From assembly GCA_034508935.3 (NCBI GenBank), contig CM067443.1:4684972-4748971 (forward strand): 64,000 bases of DNA, written 5' to 3'. This document shows, piece after piece, positions 21,770 to 57,640 of the stretch. Made by a program: the position numbers and the translations under genes. The notes under the pieces were generated by a model. The model made no database searches, had not been told where the DNA came from, and saw only the letters and a program-made list of their open reading frames with translations. This DNA comes from Berghia stephanieae (taxonomy: Eukaryota; Mollusca; Gastropoda; Nudibranchia; Aeolidiidae). Positions within the stretch are counted from its first letter, which is position 1; the number at the start of each line of letters is the position of its first letter.

Positions 21770-23084
21770 GACCATGATTCTCTTCTTTAAAACCTTGGAA
21801 ATAAATAGAACATATTTTTTTCTTTATAAATACTTATTCTCAGTCAATGGTTCAACCAAGAATTTACTCCACATTAGCAATGGTATTTTACACTATTTTT
21901 TTTTCCTTTTTGAAGGCCAAAAATTGCAAAGCCCAACTCACATTAAGATAAAAATGACTGAAATTATCTAAAGACCAGGAAAAAACACTTTCAAAAATAA
22001 GTTATCTTGTTTTATTCTTTGTTTTACTCGTGAAAATTCTTTGAGATTGCACAATTGAAAACTGGTCTGATGATATTGAGGCATAGTTCTTGCTCCTCAT
22101 TACTCATTGTTGGTCCCCCATTCCCTACCCTTGTCTTTTTTCCACATTGTCACTCCCATTTTTGGTCATAGTCTTTTCTCTCTTCGGCTGTTTGTTTTCC
22201 CCTTCTCTCCCGTACCATTGTCCAGCTCCTCATTTAAAGTGAAAACTTAATGAGAATTAAAGTGTTATCTTGATTTAATTGGTGACTTTTGATCAAGAAT
22301 GTTAAAAAGGAACAGTCATAATATTTCAGAAAAACAATGCTATGTTGACTTTAGCGAGTCACCTTGTTCTCGCTCACTTTGCAGCGCTGCACTGCAGCTT
22401 TCACCTTAATTATTCCAGTATTCCCTTAGAATAAACCCAAAAGCAAATTTCCCTATGGGGAATTGAATTGATTGTACAATCAATCAATTGATCTGAAAAT
22501 GAAAGTCAATAATTGATTAAATGCATTAACAAAAAAAAAACAAAAAAAATAATAATTTAATACCGCCATACATTTTTTTGAGGTTCCCCAGAGGGCTTTA
22601 CTTTTATACAGATGTAATCGGTAGATGTCCAATCCTTGGACAAATTCTGATGTATTTCCCCAGTTGTCGACAAACATTTTAGAGGAAAACTAGTGAAACA
22701 GTGTTATTATAATGAGAATTAGACAAGTGGCCAAATTGAAAAATAGAACATAAATTTAGAAGCATTTTTAAGTGACCTTATAAGGGTGGAACTCATGCAT
22801 TTTGAATTGATGAGGATTGTTTTCTTAAAATTTGGATCCTTCCCCTCCCCCGCCCCCCCCCCCCCCCCCCCCCCCTAAAAACACAGATTCTTTTGTTTGT
22901 TGATTGTGACTGGTCTATTCCTGACTACATGATTTATCATTTTCATTTTTAACTTTCAGAAAATTCAAGTGGCTGAGGAAAAAAGAGGCAAAGTTTACTT
23001 GACCTTGTGAATAACTCATTCCCAAAATGCCGTTTACATCAGGAAAAATGTTTCCTTCACTCCCCCTCAATATATAATATGCAG

Positions 23085-46147
<23,063 letters not shown>

Positions 46148-46331
46148 ATACAGACACCCGATGACTGTCACTTCTTTTATTCTAAGCCAATTTCAATTAC
46201 TATTTGACTGTTCTGGTGGCAGAAAGGTTTTTAAATAAGTGCCGCTGAGATAGTTGCATAATATCCTCCTGTACATATATAATAATAATAATTTTTAATG
46301 GTTTATCTCTTGATCTCTCACTATACCCTAT

Positions 46332-46363
<32 letters not shown>

Positions 46364-46465
46364 GTCCAATATAGTTAAACCACACAAGGGAGGTCATCTG
46401 GTAATGACACAAAATGAAATCTATTTAGTTCAAACTTGTCTACATTAGGAAATGATGACCGTATA

Positions 46466-46477
46466 CAGGTATATATA

Positions 46478-46558
<81 letters not shown>
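46466..46558. repeat. (TA)n microsatellite
   Basis: About 90 bases of nearly pure TA broken by TATTATA steps; self-complementary and able to form hairpins or cruciforms. Confidence 0.95.
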
Positions 46559-46561
<3 letters not shown>

Positions 46562-47189
46562 TTATAAGATATATGGGTGGTATGGTTAGGGAGTTGGTGG
46601 GTTTTTTAAAAACTTTTTTTCTAGATTACTAATACAAAAATGGTTCAGATCCAACTCCCTGCATTTCATAGAAAAATTGATGTCCCAAACAAGAATTATT
46701 AAGATGATTGTAATGATGTGATTGAATCTGAAATGGATGGAGTTTTTTGTGGGTTTTTTAGAATTACAACTTTAAAAATAAACCTTCGATCCTTTTAATG
46801 CATGACGAAACATTGAATTGCAGTCAATGAGAATGGGTCTCACAATCGAACAATTAAATTTTACCTTTTTGGAATAAAACACTTTGAATTTTGACAAGAC
46901 ATTTTTTTTTCTCAATTTGTGATATTTGTATATTATAATATCCTTTACTCATGAAATGTGATAAATACATTTAATTTTTATGACAAAGAGTTGAGTTGGT
47001 TTACTTGTATATTATATGGGGTCATTTTGAATATTCTTGGCTTTTCTTCCCTTTTCAAACAAAATGAAATAAAATGGAGCAAATTGGTTAGCAGTGAATT
47101 ATACCATTGAAATATAAACCTCTGTTCCTCCTCCTCCTCCCCCTCGACCTCAACTCCGCTTCATCCTACTTCTCCCCTCCTCCTCCTTC

Positions 47190-47353
47190 TCCTCTTGCTT
47201 CCTCTTTTTCTTCTCCTCCTCCTCCTTTTTTCTTCTTCTTCTTCTTCGACTACTACTAACTACTACTACTACTACATACTACTACTACTACTACTACTAC
47301 TATTTTCTGCTGCTGCTGCTACTACTACTGCACTACCCCTACTACTACTACTA
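47190..47353. repeat. (CTC/CTT/CTA)n triplet tract
   Basis: Pyrimidine-rich CTC and CTT triplets pass into CTA. Leu/Ser/Tyr-rich open frames are artefacts. Confidence 0.9.
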
Positions 47354-47530
47354 CAGTCAACTCCGCTCAAGCGCACACGCTCGGGAGTTCAGGTTAGTGT
47401 GTCAATTAAGTGGAGAAGCTAAAAATAGTATCTAAGCACCAGACTTGATGTGCAATTCATATAGGACCTTCCCCTCTGAGTTTTCTATGGACTTGGCACC
47501 GTATTATTCATTAGAGGGGTTTTTCTTTTT

Positions 47531-47576
<46 letters not shown>

Positions 47577-47990
47577 ATTGTTTTGTTTTGTTTTTCAGTT
47601 TTTCTTTTTTTTTTTTTCCTTTTCTTTTGATGTTTTATCGACAACCATTATCGTTTGTAGGAAAAAGAAGAAAATAGAAACTTAAAGTAGAAATGACAAG
47701 AATTCTTTTCTTTTTATGTTTATCAACAAAATGTGACATTATTGTTTGTAAGAATAGTAATTATGAAGTGTCGGTTTGCTTTCTATTCTGTGCAAGCTGT
47801 TTATAAACCCTTGTCTCCAATTTCATCAATGTTTGTAAATCATCTGTTAAGCATTCTTCTTGGATGAAGCGGCGTTGTTTGTCCACCATGTCAAGTTTTT
47901 CAGTGTTTGTCAGAGGTACTATAATCTGTTGACAGTTAAAACTGCAATCCCACATAGATGCACACACGCAATCTCACAACAAAAAATGCG
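47354..47990 (-). mobile_element. pogo/Tigger relic, copy 3, truncated
   Basis: It begins CAGTCAACTCCGCTCAAGCG after TA and matches the inverted right end of the copy at 18.97 kb. On the - strand, 47761-47967 encodes TNTEKLDMVDKQRRFIQEEC and LQTLMKLETRVYKQLAQNRK, shared with copy 2. The far end is missing, and R-family sequence follows at about 47995. A long T-run is at about 47530-47570. Confidence 0.8.
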
Positions 47991-47994
47991 CCGA

Positions 47995-48800
47995 CGTCTT
48001 TAATTCATACTCTTATAATGTCTCATCTTGACACACGCACAGGTCCTCACTGAGAGGAACACACTCAAATGTTTACAAATTATATTTATGTTAAACAAAA
48101 AATTATATGTTTTGTTTTTGTTTTAAAGGGTTTTATGGCGCTTGCAACTCATTAAGGTGATATCAGCCCTGTAAAAAGGAAGAAATTGGGATAGTAAAAA
48201 GTTCTAGATTACAATTGAATTACCCAAGAAAAAAGAAGTCAAAGGGGAATTAGTTCAATTTTTTTTTAATTTTAAATGAGCTTTTATATAGCGCAATATC
48301 CACTAAATGTGCTCAAAGCGCTTTACAAGGGGTCCCTGGCCAACAGCAGCAGAACCTTCTCCAAGGATTGAACTATGCGCCGAGCGAGTCTCGAACCTAG
48401 GACCTTCCGATCCAAAAGCGAGTGTCATACCACTAGACCACATAGCTGCACAAATAGGGAATATATATAGATTCCAAGAGCACAGTATCAGTGTACTTAG
48501 TTTGAGATCACCTAAAAGTCTCATCCAGACACAAGCACAGGTCTCTATTAAGGGAATACACTCAAATGTTTACAAATTATATATATGTAAAACAAAAATA
48601 ATACAGAATAACAGAGAGATGATTTACAAGGAAAAAAATATCATCTCTCAAATTGACTGTTTCCCTCCCAGCCAGGGCCAGGACAAAACCAAGTAATCAA
48701 TCCAAGACAAAGACAGAAAGCCTGTTGGAAAACAGATAAAGGGGATTGAAGACACAGTAAGTTACTTCCTGCCCACTATGGAAGGTCGGAAACCAGCCAG
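47995..48800 (-). repeat. R-family repeat, copy 3 (plus a partial copy), split by a SINE
   Basis: A partial R segment (47995-48090) precedes a fuller copy that starts with the inverted 3' end, AGGGTTTTATGGCGCTTGCA at 48126. The SINE at 48260-48450 interrupts it. Confidence 0.8.
48260..48450 (-). mobile_element. tRNA-derived SINE (nested in R)
   Basis: On the - strand: a tRNA-like head with A-box GTGGTCTAGTGGTATGAC and B-box GGTTCGAGAC, then a body ending AGCGCTTTGAGCACATTT and GCGCTATATAAAAGCTC before an A-rich tail. Tail fragments recur at 28084, 60544 and 63325. Confidence 0.85.
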
Positions 48801-49390
48801 TCTGTCAGATTTATTTGCACAATCTGTTTCAAGGCCTCAAAATTACAGACTAGGTCTCTTCTATGAAGGGACTCCCGACTTTGTTTTGCTTTTAAGGGTT
48901 TACGACATTTCAGTACAGAAAACCAGAGAAAGAGACAACAGATATAGTAGATAAATAGTTCTCATCAACCATCAGGTTTTGGAACTGCATGGCTTAAAAA
49001 ACAATAATTTCTTTACCTTTTCAAATGTTTTAATGAAAATAATGTTTGGAATACGTAATACAAAATGCAGAAAAATTGCATAAATAGTTATTGGTCATGT
49101 CTTAATTTTTAAATTCGATTATGGACTGATTCTACTAGCATAGATTCATCAATACAACTTGTGGACCATAATACAAATAAACATATCAAATATTAATTAA
49201 ATATCTTCAATAAAGAACTAAATACGTAAAGAAGAAATGTTTCAGTGTCAAACATTTCTTCAGAAAAAAAATTTATATCACTAAAACATTACATAGTTTT
49301 CTAGTGGAACGAGAGCAGATGTCATTATTGCCTCATTTTTATTGTTGGCTAAAAATATAAAGTAAGCCCAAAACATCTCTTGTCATGTGT
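48801..49390. other. gene-free AT-rich DNA
   Basis: Between the R copy and the 42-bp satellite; nothing recognised. Confidence 0.5.
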
Positions 49391-50440
49391 ATGTTCTTTA
49401 CACAAAGCTATTATTATTCTATATATTTTCGTATGTTCTTTACACAAAGCTATTATTATTCTATATATTTTCGTATGTTCTTTACACAAAGCTATTATTA
49501 TTCTATATATTTTCGTATGTTCTTTACACAAAGCTATTATTATTCTATATATTTTCGTATGTTCTTTACGCAAAGCTATTATTATTCTATATATTTTCGT
49601 ATGTTCTTTACACAAAGCTATTATTATTCTATATATTTTCGTATGTTCTTTACGCAAAGCTATTATTATTCTATATATTTTCGTATGTTCTTTACGCAAA
49701 GCTATTATTATTCTATATATTTTCGTATGTTCTTTACACAAAGCTATTATTATTCTATATATTTTCGTATGTTCTTTACACAAAGCTATTATTATTCTAT
49801 ATATTTTCGTATGTTCTTTACACAAAGCTATTATTATTCTATATATTTTCGTATGTTCTTTACACAAAGCTATTATTATTCTATATATTTTCGTATGTTC
49901 TTTACACAAAGCTATTATTATTCTATATATTTTCGTATGTTCTTTACACAAAGCTATTATTATTCTATATATTTTCGTATGTTCTTTACACAAAGCTATT
50001 ATTATTCTATATATTTTCGTATGTTCTTTACACAAAGCTATTATTATTCTATATATTTTCGTATGTTCTTTACACAAAGCTATTATTATTCTATATATTT
50101 TCGTATGTTCTTTACACAAAGCTATTATTATTCTATATATTTTCGTATGTTCTTTACACAAAGCTATTATTATTCTATATATTTTCGTATGTTCTTTACA
50201 CAAAGCTATTATTATTCTATATATTTTCGTATGTTCTTTACGCAAAGCTATTATTATTCTATATATTTTCGTATGTTCTTTACGCAAAGCTATTATTATT
50301 CTATATATTTTCGTATGTTCTTTACGCAAAGCTATTATTATTCTATATATTTTCGTATGTTCTTTACACAAAGCTATTATTATTCTATATATTTTCGTAT
50401 GTTCTTTACACAAAGCTATTATTATTACGTATATATTTTG
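49391..50440. repeat. 42-bp satellite, 24 full units and one divergent unit
   Basis: Unit: ATGTTCTTTACACAAAGCTA followed by TTATTATTCTATATATTTTC and GT. Units 1-24 look identical by eye except at unit position 12 (A or G). G is present in units 5, 7, 8, 21, 22 and 23. Because 42 is a multiple of three, three + frames and one - frame stay open for over 350 codons. These frames are artefacts without splice or start context. The last unit diverges in its second half. Confidence 0.97.
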
Positions 50441-50828
50441 TCCAATTCATACTGCCGACCAGACCGACATGAAAAGACAACAAAAACCTTGATATCAACA
50501 CTATAAATACTTTCAACCAGTTAAAAAAGGTTGCTATCACACTTGTATAAAGGAAAAAAAATAATAATAATAAAGCCATCATCATCTTTGAGCATGCCAT
50601 TGCAACAAAAGTGGGATTCAACATGGCCGTTGGGGCGGGGCGACCTCGTTGAATGCGTCATTGGTCTGGCATCAACAAGGGATAACTAATGAATCACTTT
50701 GAACAAGTTTATTATATGATTGAGTTACCTCGCTTCAGACACACTTGACAGCACTGCGAATCTTATGGCATTTATTGGGTTCTCCATTGCTTAAACATTG
50801 TTTTTGTTTGTCTTGTTAGCTTCTGTGC

Positions 50829-50829
<1 letters not shown>

Positions 50830-50869
<40 letters not shown>

Positions 50870-50875
50870 TGTGTT
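50830..50875. repeat. (GT)n microsatellite
   Basis: About 20 GT units with one AT. Confidence 0.9.
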
Positions 50876-51022
50876 GTTGTTTTTATTATTATTTTCTTTC
50901 AGGGAAGGGAGGGGACGTGATTTCACAAAATCAATAAAGTGGACCAGTCGTTCAATTTATTGGCTTAGCTTGTCTTTCATTCTCATCCTCCCATCTCTAA
51001 CAAAAACGGATTAACACATTTA

Positions 51023-51026
<4 letters not shown>

Positions 51027-51102
<76 letters not shown>

Positions 51103-51103
51103 T
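51027..51103. repeat. (CT)n-(CA)n microsatellite
   Basis: A short C-run, about 28 CT units and then about ten CA units. From here to 52180 the DNA is AT-rich with nothing recognised. Confidence 0.9.
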
Positions 51104-52184
51104 ATAAACTCTAGAGACAGCACCTGAGAATCCAGCTGTATTTAGCATTTCACTCTCGTCTACCAACCCACTCCTTTCTTGCCTTAAACTAGACAGATAT
51201 AATTTACTCACTTAGGAGTATCATAGCGCTTCCGTGAATGAGCACTCTCTTTAAAAAAAAAAAAAAACGTGAAAGGCAACAAGAAATGCTCTTGTTTAAA
51301 AGAGAGCAAGACAAACGATAGAATGCAAATGAAAGCTTTTTTTTTTTAGTCACTTAGTGGGTAGAATTTCTCTGTCAAAATGACAACATTGAATACGACT
51401 TCGAATCCGTTTTAATTTACCATGAATACAGAGGACCAAGAGACAGTGAATCCCTACTTCTCATTGAAGGCGACACATGTCCACTGCCCGCTTTATTTAC
51501 CTTTATATGAAATGCTATATTATTATTCTTATTCAAAACAATTAGACTTTTAAAAATATTTTTAACATAAAAAGTATGTATATAAAGAGAACACCAAAAA
51601 TCTTCCAACAAGACAATATTCAACGGTTCAAATAATATTATTTTTGTTATATGTGCAAACATTTAAACTGTAGGGGGAAAACAAACAAAAACAAAAACAA
51701 TATTCGGCAACATGGCAGACTAGAAATCAAATTTAAATTTAGTCATTAAGTAGGTTTGCAATCTAGCAATGTTAAATATTTTTGTAATTTCAACTTCCAA
51801 TAGAACTATAGTTAAATAGATGAAATGCACATTGATCGGTCAAAACATAAACACAATCTTAATTTTTACAAAAAGACTAAAGCAGACGATAAACAATATT
51901 AACTACATGCTGTATTTATTTAATATATACTTTCTGTAAATCAAGTACCAGTTTATTTGTTTATTGTTTGTTTTTAGAAATTTAGTGGTCTTTGCAAAGC
52001 TATTGTCCAAGGTATGCTGGAGAGGAAAAAGAATATGATAAGACAGGAGAGACATTATAGGTCACAAACTCTTCAGTTAAATCACGACTAAAATCTTTAG
52101 TTCAATAGGTATACAGAGCTTTATTCCAGAAAAAATACCTGTGTATATCTAATTTCAGACAATCCGAGGATTTGTTTTTAATGG

Positions 52185-52400
52185 TTTTATAGCGCTTGTG
52201 ACACGTTTAGATCAATTCAGTGTCTGTAAAAATCGAAATAAAAGTCATAGGGAAAAAGTTCCAAAGAAAAAGTAAGACAAAGGGACTAACTCAATTAGGG
52301 AACAGAATATTCCAATGTTGAAATTACCTCAAAGTCCCATCCAGCCAAAAGCAAAGGATCTTGATATGAAGGGGACACTCAAATGCTTACAAGTAAGCAT
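52185..52400 (-). repeat. R-family repeat, copy 4, partial
   Basis: It retains the inverted 3' end (GGTTTTATAGCGCTTGTGAC) and part of the body. It is more diverged than the other copies of the cluster. Confidence 0.7.
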
Positions 52401-52436
52401 AACCTATAATAATATATATAACATTTTCATCATTCG

Positions 52437-52471
52437 CCCCCCCCCCCCCCCCCTTTTTTTTTTTTTTTTTT
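52437..52471. repeat. poly-C followed by poly-T
   Basis: About 17 C then about 18 T. Confidence 0.95.
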
Positions 52472-52619
52472 GTTGCAAATCTTGACATTTTGCATTTAGC
52501 ACATTTTAATCAACATTTCCATATTATCATATTTTGGAGCTCAAAGCGTATTAAAATATGAGAAATCATACTGGTTGGCAAGCCTGCAAAGACATGATTT
52601 ACAAGGAAAATTGTTTTTT

Positions 52620-53145
52620 GTTTTTAAGGGTTTTACGGCGCTTGCAACACATTTAGGTTGTATCAGCGCCAGTAAAAAGGAAGAAAATGGGATAGTAAAA
52701 AGTTCAGGACTTACAATTAAAGTACCCAAGAAAAAGTAAGATATAGGGGAACTGAGAACAAATAGGGATCAGATGTAGATTCCAAGAGTATACCACCAAT
52801 GTACTTAGTTTGAGATCACTTATAAGTCTCATCCGGACACAAGCACAAAATCCAACAAAGAAGAATACACTCAAATGCTCACATTATAAATTCAAAATAA
52901 CAAATATAATAATACATAACAGAGAGATGATTTACAAGGAAAAAAATACCATCTCACAAAACAATAACTATGCATTTGACTGTTTCCCCCCCAGCCAGGA
53001 CTCCGACCAGGACCAGGAAAAAAACAAGTAATCTCATTCCAAGACAAAGACAGAAAGCATGTTGGAAAACAGATATAAGGGGATAGAAGACACAGTATGT
53101 ACCTCTCTGCCCGCTATGGGAGGTCAGGATCCCCACCCAGTACAA
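52620..53145 (-). repeat. R-family repeat, copy 5
   Basis: Near full length, from AGGGTTTTACGGCGCTTGCA to the CAGGATCCCCAC end. It shares the CACCAATGTACTTAGTTTGA variant with copy 8, so these two may be the closest pair. Confidence 0.85.
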
Positions 53146-53149
53146 GGGA

Positions 53150-53365
53150 AAACATATCATCTCAAAAGTAAAGGAACAATACATTTGACTGCCTCCCTCT
53201 CGGCTAAGGATCCTTGCCAGACCAGGAAAAACATCGAGCAATCTCAATCAAGACTAGAACAATGTCAGAGAGCAACTTGGAAAGGAAAAAGAGATATAGG
53301 GGGATAGAAGACACAAAAATAATGAACTCTCCGCTCGTCATGGGAGGCCAGAAAACCCCACTCCA
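53150..53365 (-). repeat. R-family repeat, copy 6, 5' half only
   Basis: It contains the GGGGGATAGAAGACACA and ATGGGAGGCCAG segments but lacks the 3' stem-loop. Confidence 0.75.
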
Positions 53366-53446
53366 TCTGAGGTGGGAACACAATATCCAGGAAATGGGTA
53401 AATTAAATGCAAATGGTCATGGTATAGTCATTTAGTTTTAGATCAC

Positions 53447-53540
53447 TTGTTTGTTTATGTTTTTAAGTGTTTTACGGCGCTTGCAAAACAATTAGGTCAT
53501 ACCAGCACCAGTAGAAAGGGAAGAAAATGGGATAGTAATG
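53447..53540 (-). repeat. R-family repeat, copy 7, 3' end only
   Basis: Only the stem-loop end and adjacent ~60 bases are present, immediately before copy 8 in the same orientation. Confidence 0.8.
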
Positions 53541-53544
53541 TTTG

Positions 53545-54070
53545 TTTGTTTTTAAGGGTTTTACGGCGCTTGCAACACATTTAGGTTATATCAGCGCCAG
53601 TAAAAAGGAAGAACATGCGATAGTAAAAAGTTCTAGAATTACAATTAAAGCACCCAAGAGAAAGTAAGACAAAGGGGAATGGGAACAAAAAGGAGTCAGA
53701 TGTAGATTCCAAGAGCATACCACCAATGTACTTAGTTTGAGATCACCAATGTCTCATCCGGACACAAGCACAAAATCCAACAAAGAGGAATACACTCAAA
53801 TGCTTACATTATACATTAAAAATAACAAATACAATAATACATAACAGAGAGATGATTTACAAGTAAAAAAATATCTCCCAAAAAATAACTATGCATTTGA
53901 CTGTTTTCCTCTCAGCCAGGACTCCGACGAGGGCCAGGAAAAAACCAAGTAATCTCATTCCAAGACAAAGACAGAAAGCATGATGGAAAACAGATATAAG
54001 GGGATAGAAGACACAGTATGTACCTCCCTGCCCGCTATTGGAGGTCAGGATCCCCAACCAGTGGGATAGT
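53545..54070 (-). repeat. R-family repeat, copy 8
   Basis: Near full length, starting AAGGGTTTTACGGCGCTTGC and ending CAGGATCCCCAACCAGTG. Confidence 0.85.
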
Positions 54071-54103
54071 AAAATCAATTCTAGATATATGTATCCACAA
54101 GTA

Positions 54104-54665
54104 ATTTGTTTTGTTTTGTTTTTGAGGGTTTTACGGCGCTTGCAACATATTAAGGTCATATCAGCGCCAGTAAAAAGGGAAAAAATGTGATAGTAAAAAG
54201 TTCTAGAATTACAATTAAAGCATCCAAGAATAAGGCAGACAAAGGGGAATTGGTTCAAAAGAGAACAGATGTAGATTTCAAGAGCACACTATCAATGTAC
54301 TTAAATTGAGATCACCTAAAAGTCTCATCCAGACACAAGCACAGGTCCCCACTAAGAGGAATACACTCAAATGTTTACAAATCATATATAATACATAAAT
54401 AAAACATAATAGAGGGCATAACAGAGAGATGATATTTTTTTCATTGTAAATTATGATTTACAATGAAAAAAATATCATCTCCCAAAACTAACTATACATT
54501 TGATTGTTTCCCTCCCAGCCAAGGTATCTGGCCGGGGCCAGGACAAAACTAAGTAATCTCAATCCAAGAAAAGACAGAAAGCAAGTTGGAAAACAGACAT
54601 AGGGGGATAGAAGACGCAGTATGTACCTCCCTGCCCGCTATGGGAGGTCAGGATCCCCACCAAGT
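54104..54665 (-). repeat. R-family repeat, copy 9
   Basis: Near full length and most like the copies at 16.66 and 48.1 kb (ATCACCTAAAAGTCTCATCC). It contains a short local palindrome around 54430-54480 built from AATATCATCT/AGATGATATT. Confidence 0.85.
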
Positions 54666-57439
54666 ATCCACAAGTAAAAGCACAAGAGAAAAGTAATAAA
54701 AAGGGGAATGGTACAAATAGGGAATAGACGGAGATTCAGAGAATAGAGGAATACAAGTACTCCAAGCCTTTTCCCCCACCCTTTGTGTTCAAGAGTATCT
54801 AGTTCATCTAGATGGAAAGTGACCACAATCATTTTGTTAAACAATACATTGCATAATGACGTGATATGGTCATTGTCAACATTGCTTCAGTTTTGGTGAT
54901 GAAGAAACAAAAAATGAATTTAAAAATCAAAACCCAAACCAAGACAACCTTTTATTATCTCAGTAAAAGACAGTTACAGAGAAATTCATATTGCCTCAGA
55001 TGATTTAAAAAGAAGAAAAATAAATCCTCTCCGACAGAAAACAAGCATATTTGGCCATCTCTTGACATAGGAACTCAATTTAGAACCTTTTTGAAAACAC
55101 TTGTTCAAACTTTTTCAATCAACAACATACAAACAAAAAATGATATACTTTTGGCGTGTTATAAAAAATAGAATAAATGGAGAAAAGCCTAAGAAAAAAA
55201 TTTAAAAACTGAATATTACTATTCACTATTTAAACTATTTAGATAAATAGAAAAAAAAAACTGGTAACATTGTGATTCAAGGTACAAATAATGTTGTGTC
55301 AACATTTAGTAATGAATATTATTTACATTTTTATACATCTTTTTCTAGACAGTGGTTTTGTACAATTCTATAGCAAAGTCATTTAGCTACTTTCATTATA
55401 AATAATAAATCACTTGTAAAGCCAATTTCCACCATTTCGTAATGCATAGAGCACTACTTCTCACACTGACCATATGCAATATGAACAACGTTTCAACTTC
55501 AAAAAGTTCATGAAGCCAGTGAAGCAAAAGTTTTATACAAACACTCACCAATGTTTATAAGCAGGTGCAGGAAATAATTTAACAGAATTTAGAAATTGAA
55601 TGATACTTGCAACATTTTTTAAATATAATTTCAGCGCATAAGATCATACTTTGACTTTGTAATCTAAAAACACCTTATAAACTTTTGAGAGAAATGTATC
55701 AATATATATGAAAACAAATTTTCTTCCCAATTTATAGGAAAACAATCACACGGAAAACATCACATCTCATGGTTATAGATCACAATACATACAACATATG
55801 TATACATTAATAAATTATTGATCAATAAACTAATTAAAAAACATTTGTATGGATAGAATTAATCGTGTATAACTTTTGAAATGTTTAAAGCATCACTCAA
55901 TGATATACCTAACATGAAACATCGGAATGCTGTAGGTGTAAGTTATGAAGGACTGATGGTACTCGTTTAGCACGTGAACATTTTTCATATTAACACCAAT
56001 TAAGAAACACCCATTTAAGAATATTTAAATATATTTTCTAGACTGTTTCTTGCCACAACTTCATTGAAATACCAAGTATCAAGGTCTAAAAATTCAAGAC
56101 ACTGGACTAAAACATTGGAATGAAGGAAGTCCTGCTGGTCCAGGTCAATTCTTGTGACAGACTTAGTTCACTTTAAGAAGAAACTGATTCATGTCACACA
56201 CAAAATTTATGTTTTTGTTTAATTGCAGGGCTACCTAAAGCCCTTTCTTTTATTTTGCATGCATTAGCAGAGGCTATTCCTTTCATTAATATCCACAAGA
56301 CTATTGACACAAAAATAGTGAATTTATCTGCGTGTATTATTATCCAATTATCCACTTATGACAGATCAGCATGATAAATCAAAACTCAAATCTGTCTAAT
56401 GGGAATGTCATGTCCTTTTTAATTCTGAGATGATATTTGACTGTAATTTGTAGCAGTAAGTTGTCGTTTTTGCATTGAAAGCTCAGCTACCTTCATGACC
56501 AAAAGAATTCCATTACCCGTGAGACAAAGATAGAGGATAATTTCGGAAAGTGCAACATTATCAATTCAGGTTCAAAAACAGAGGTTTCCACTTGACGGTT
56601 AAAATAAATTCTCTGAAGACTGAGTAGAAACAAGAAAATGCAATCATAATTTATCTGTTAACTAACACTTAAGTTTGTACAGCAGTTATGACATCAGCCC
56701 CTTTTCATTCATAAAAGTATTTATTTGTCACACAAAAAGCTGCCCAGATTAATGTACATCATAAAGACACAAATGGTTGGTTATTTACAACATTATACAT
56801 GTAAGTCAAACATTTCTGGAACTCAAAGAATCCTTAAAATGTTAATTACAATCATAGATTAATGGGGGTTTGTTTAAATTAAATGGCCCTTGCACAATCG
56901 AGGTGGTGATATGCTATATTTCTTGTGAAAACAAAGATTTTGAGGGCAACTGCCATTACATTACATTTGTAAGATCTTGGAGATCTCCAGGTCTATGATG
57001 ATAATACCCATGCTATGAAAGGAGCTATGGCAATGGCATACAATCTTGAACTCAATGTGCTGCTTCACTGGCATGGCAGCCAATGCAGAACAGGAGAAAT
57101 GTAATGGTCATTTTTGACAACTCCGATCTAGGAGCTCCTTTCTGAATTTTCCAGTATTTCAATATTGTATTAAGGCAATCAGCAAAGTAGCGAGTTGCAA
57201 TGGTCAAGTCTTTTACACATACCAGATTTAAACTAGTGTTTCCTATCAATTTGTTTATTTTTTGTTTATTTTTAAGACACAATGTTTAGACACACTCGAG
57301 TCATTTCAGTACCAGAAAAACTAAGATAAAAACGAACAATAGAGATATTAAGAACATATCAAGCAGTTCATTTGCTTTTCATCCTACTTAGAAGATAAAA
57401 AATTGGGACTGTAATATGAAACAGCCAAACAGAGACCTA

Positions 57440-57640
57440 AAAAAAATACATGAAAAAATAATCACAAAAAAATCAGCCCACCTCGACTTGGGATCAAACC
57501 TCAGATCTTCCAACGCTGATCAATCATGCCATCGTTACATAACAGAGGCACTTGTCGGACAATGTTTCGTACACATCTTTTCAGATTTTCAACTTACACT
57601 GGTCCCTGTTCACCCAATATGTCTACTCATACATAAATTT
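57440..57640 (-). mobile_element. tRNA-derived SINE, related to the palindrome centre
   Basis: It holds CACCTCGACTTGGGATCAAA, a degenerate inverted B-box, and downstream similarity to the 18.6 kb palindrome (TCGTACACAT, TTTTCAGATTTTC). Confidence 0.55.

Noticed and set aside
48303-48696. Open frames on both strands near 48.3-48.7 kb
   Set aside because: They cross the SINE/R boundary and have no homology beyond those repeats.
49349-50506. Repeat proteins of 354-373 residues on both strands, or a CRISPR array
   Set aside because: The units are contiguous with no spacers and are open in several frames only because the unit is 42 bases. This is a satellite in a eukaryote.
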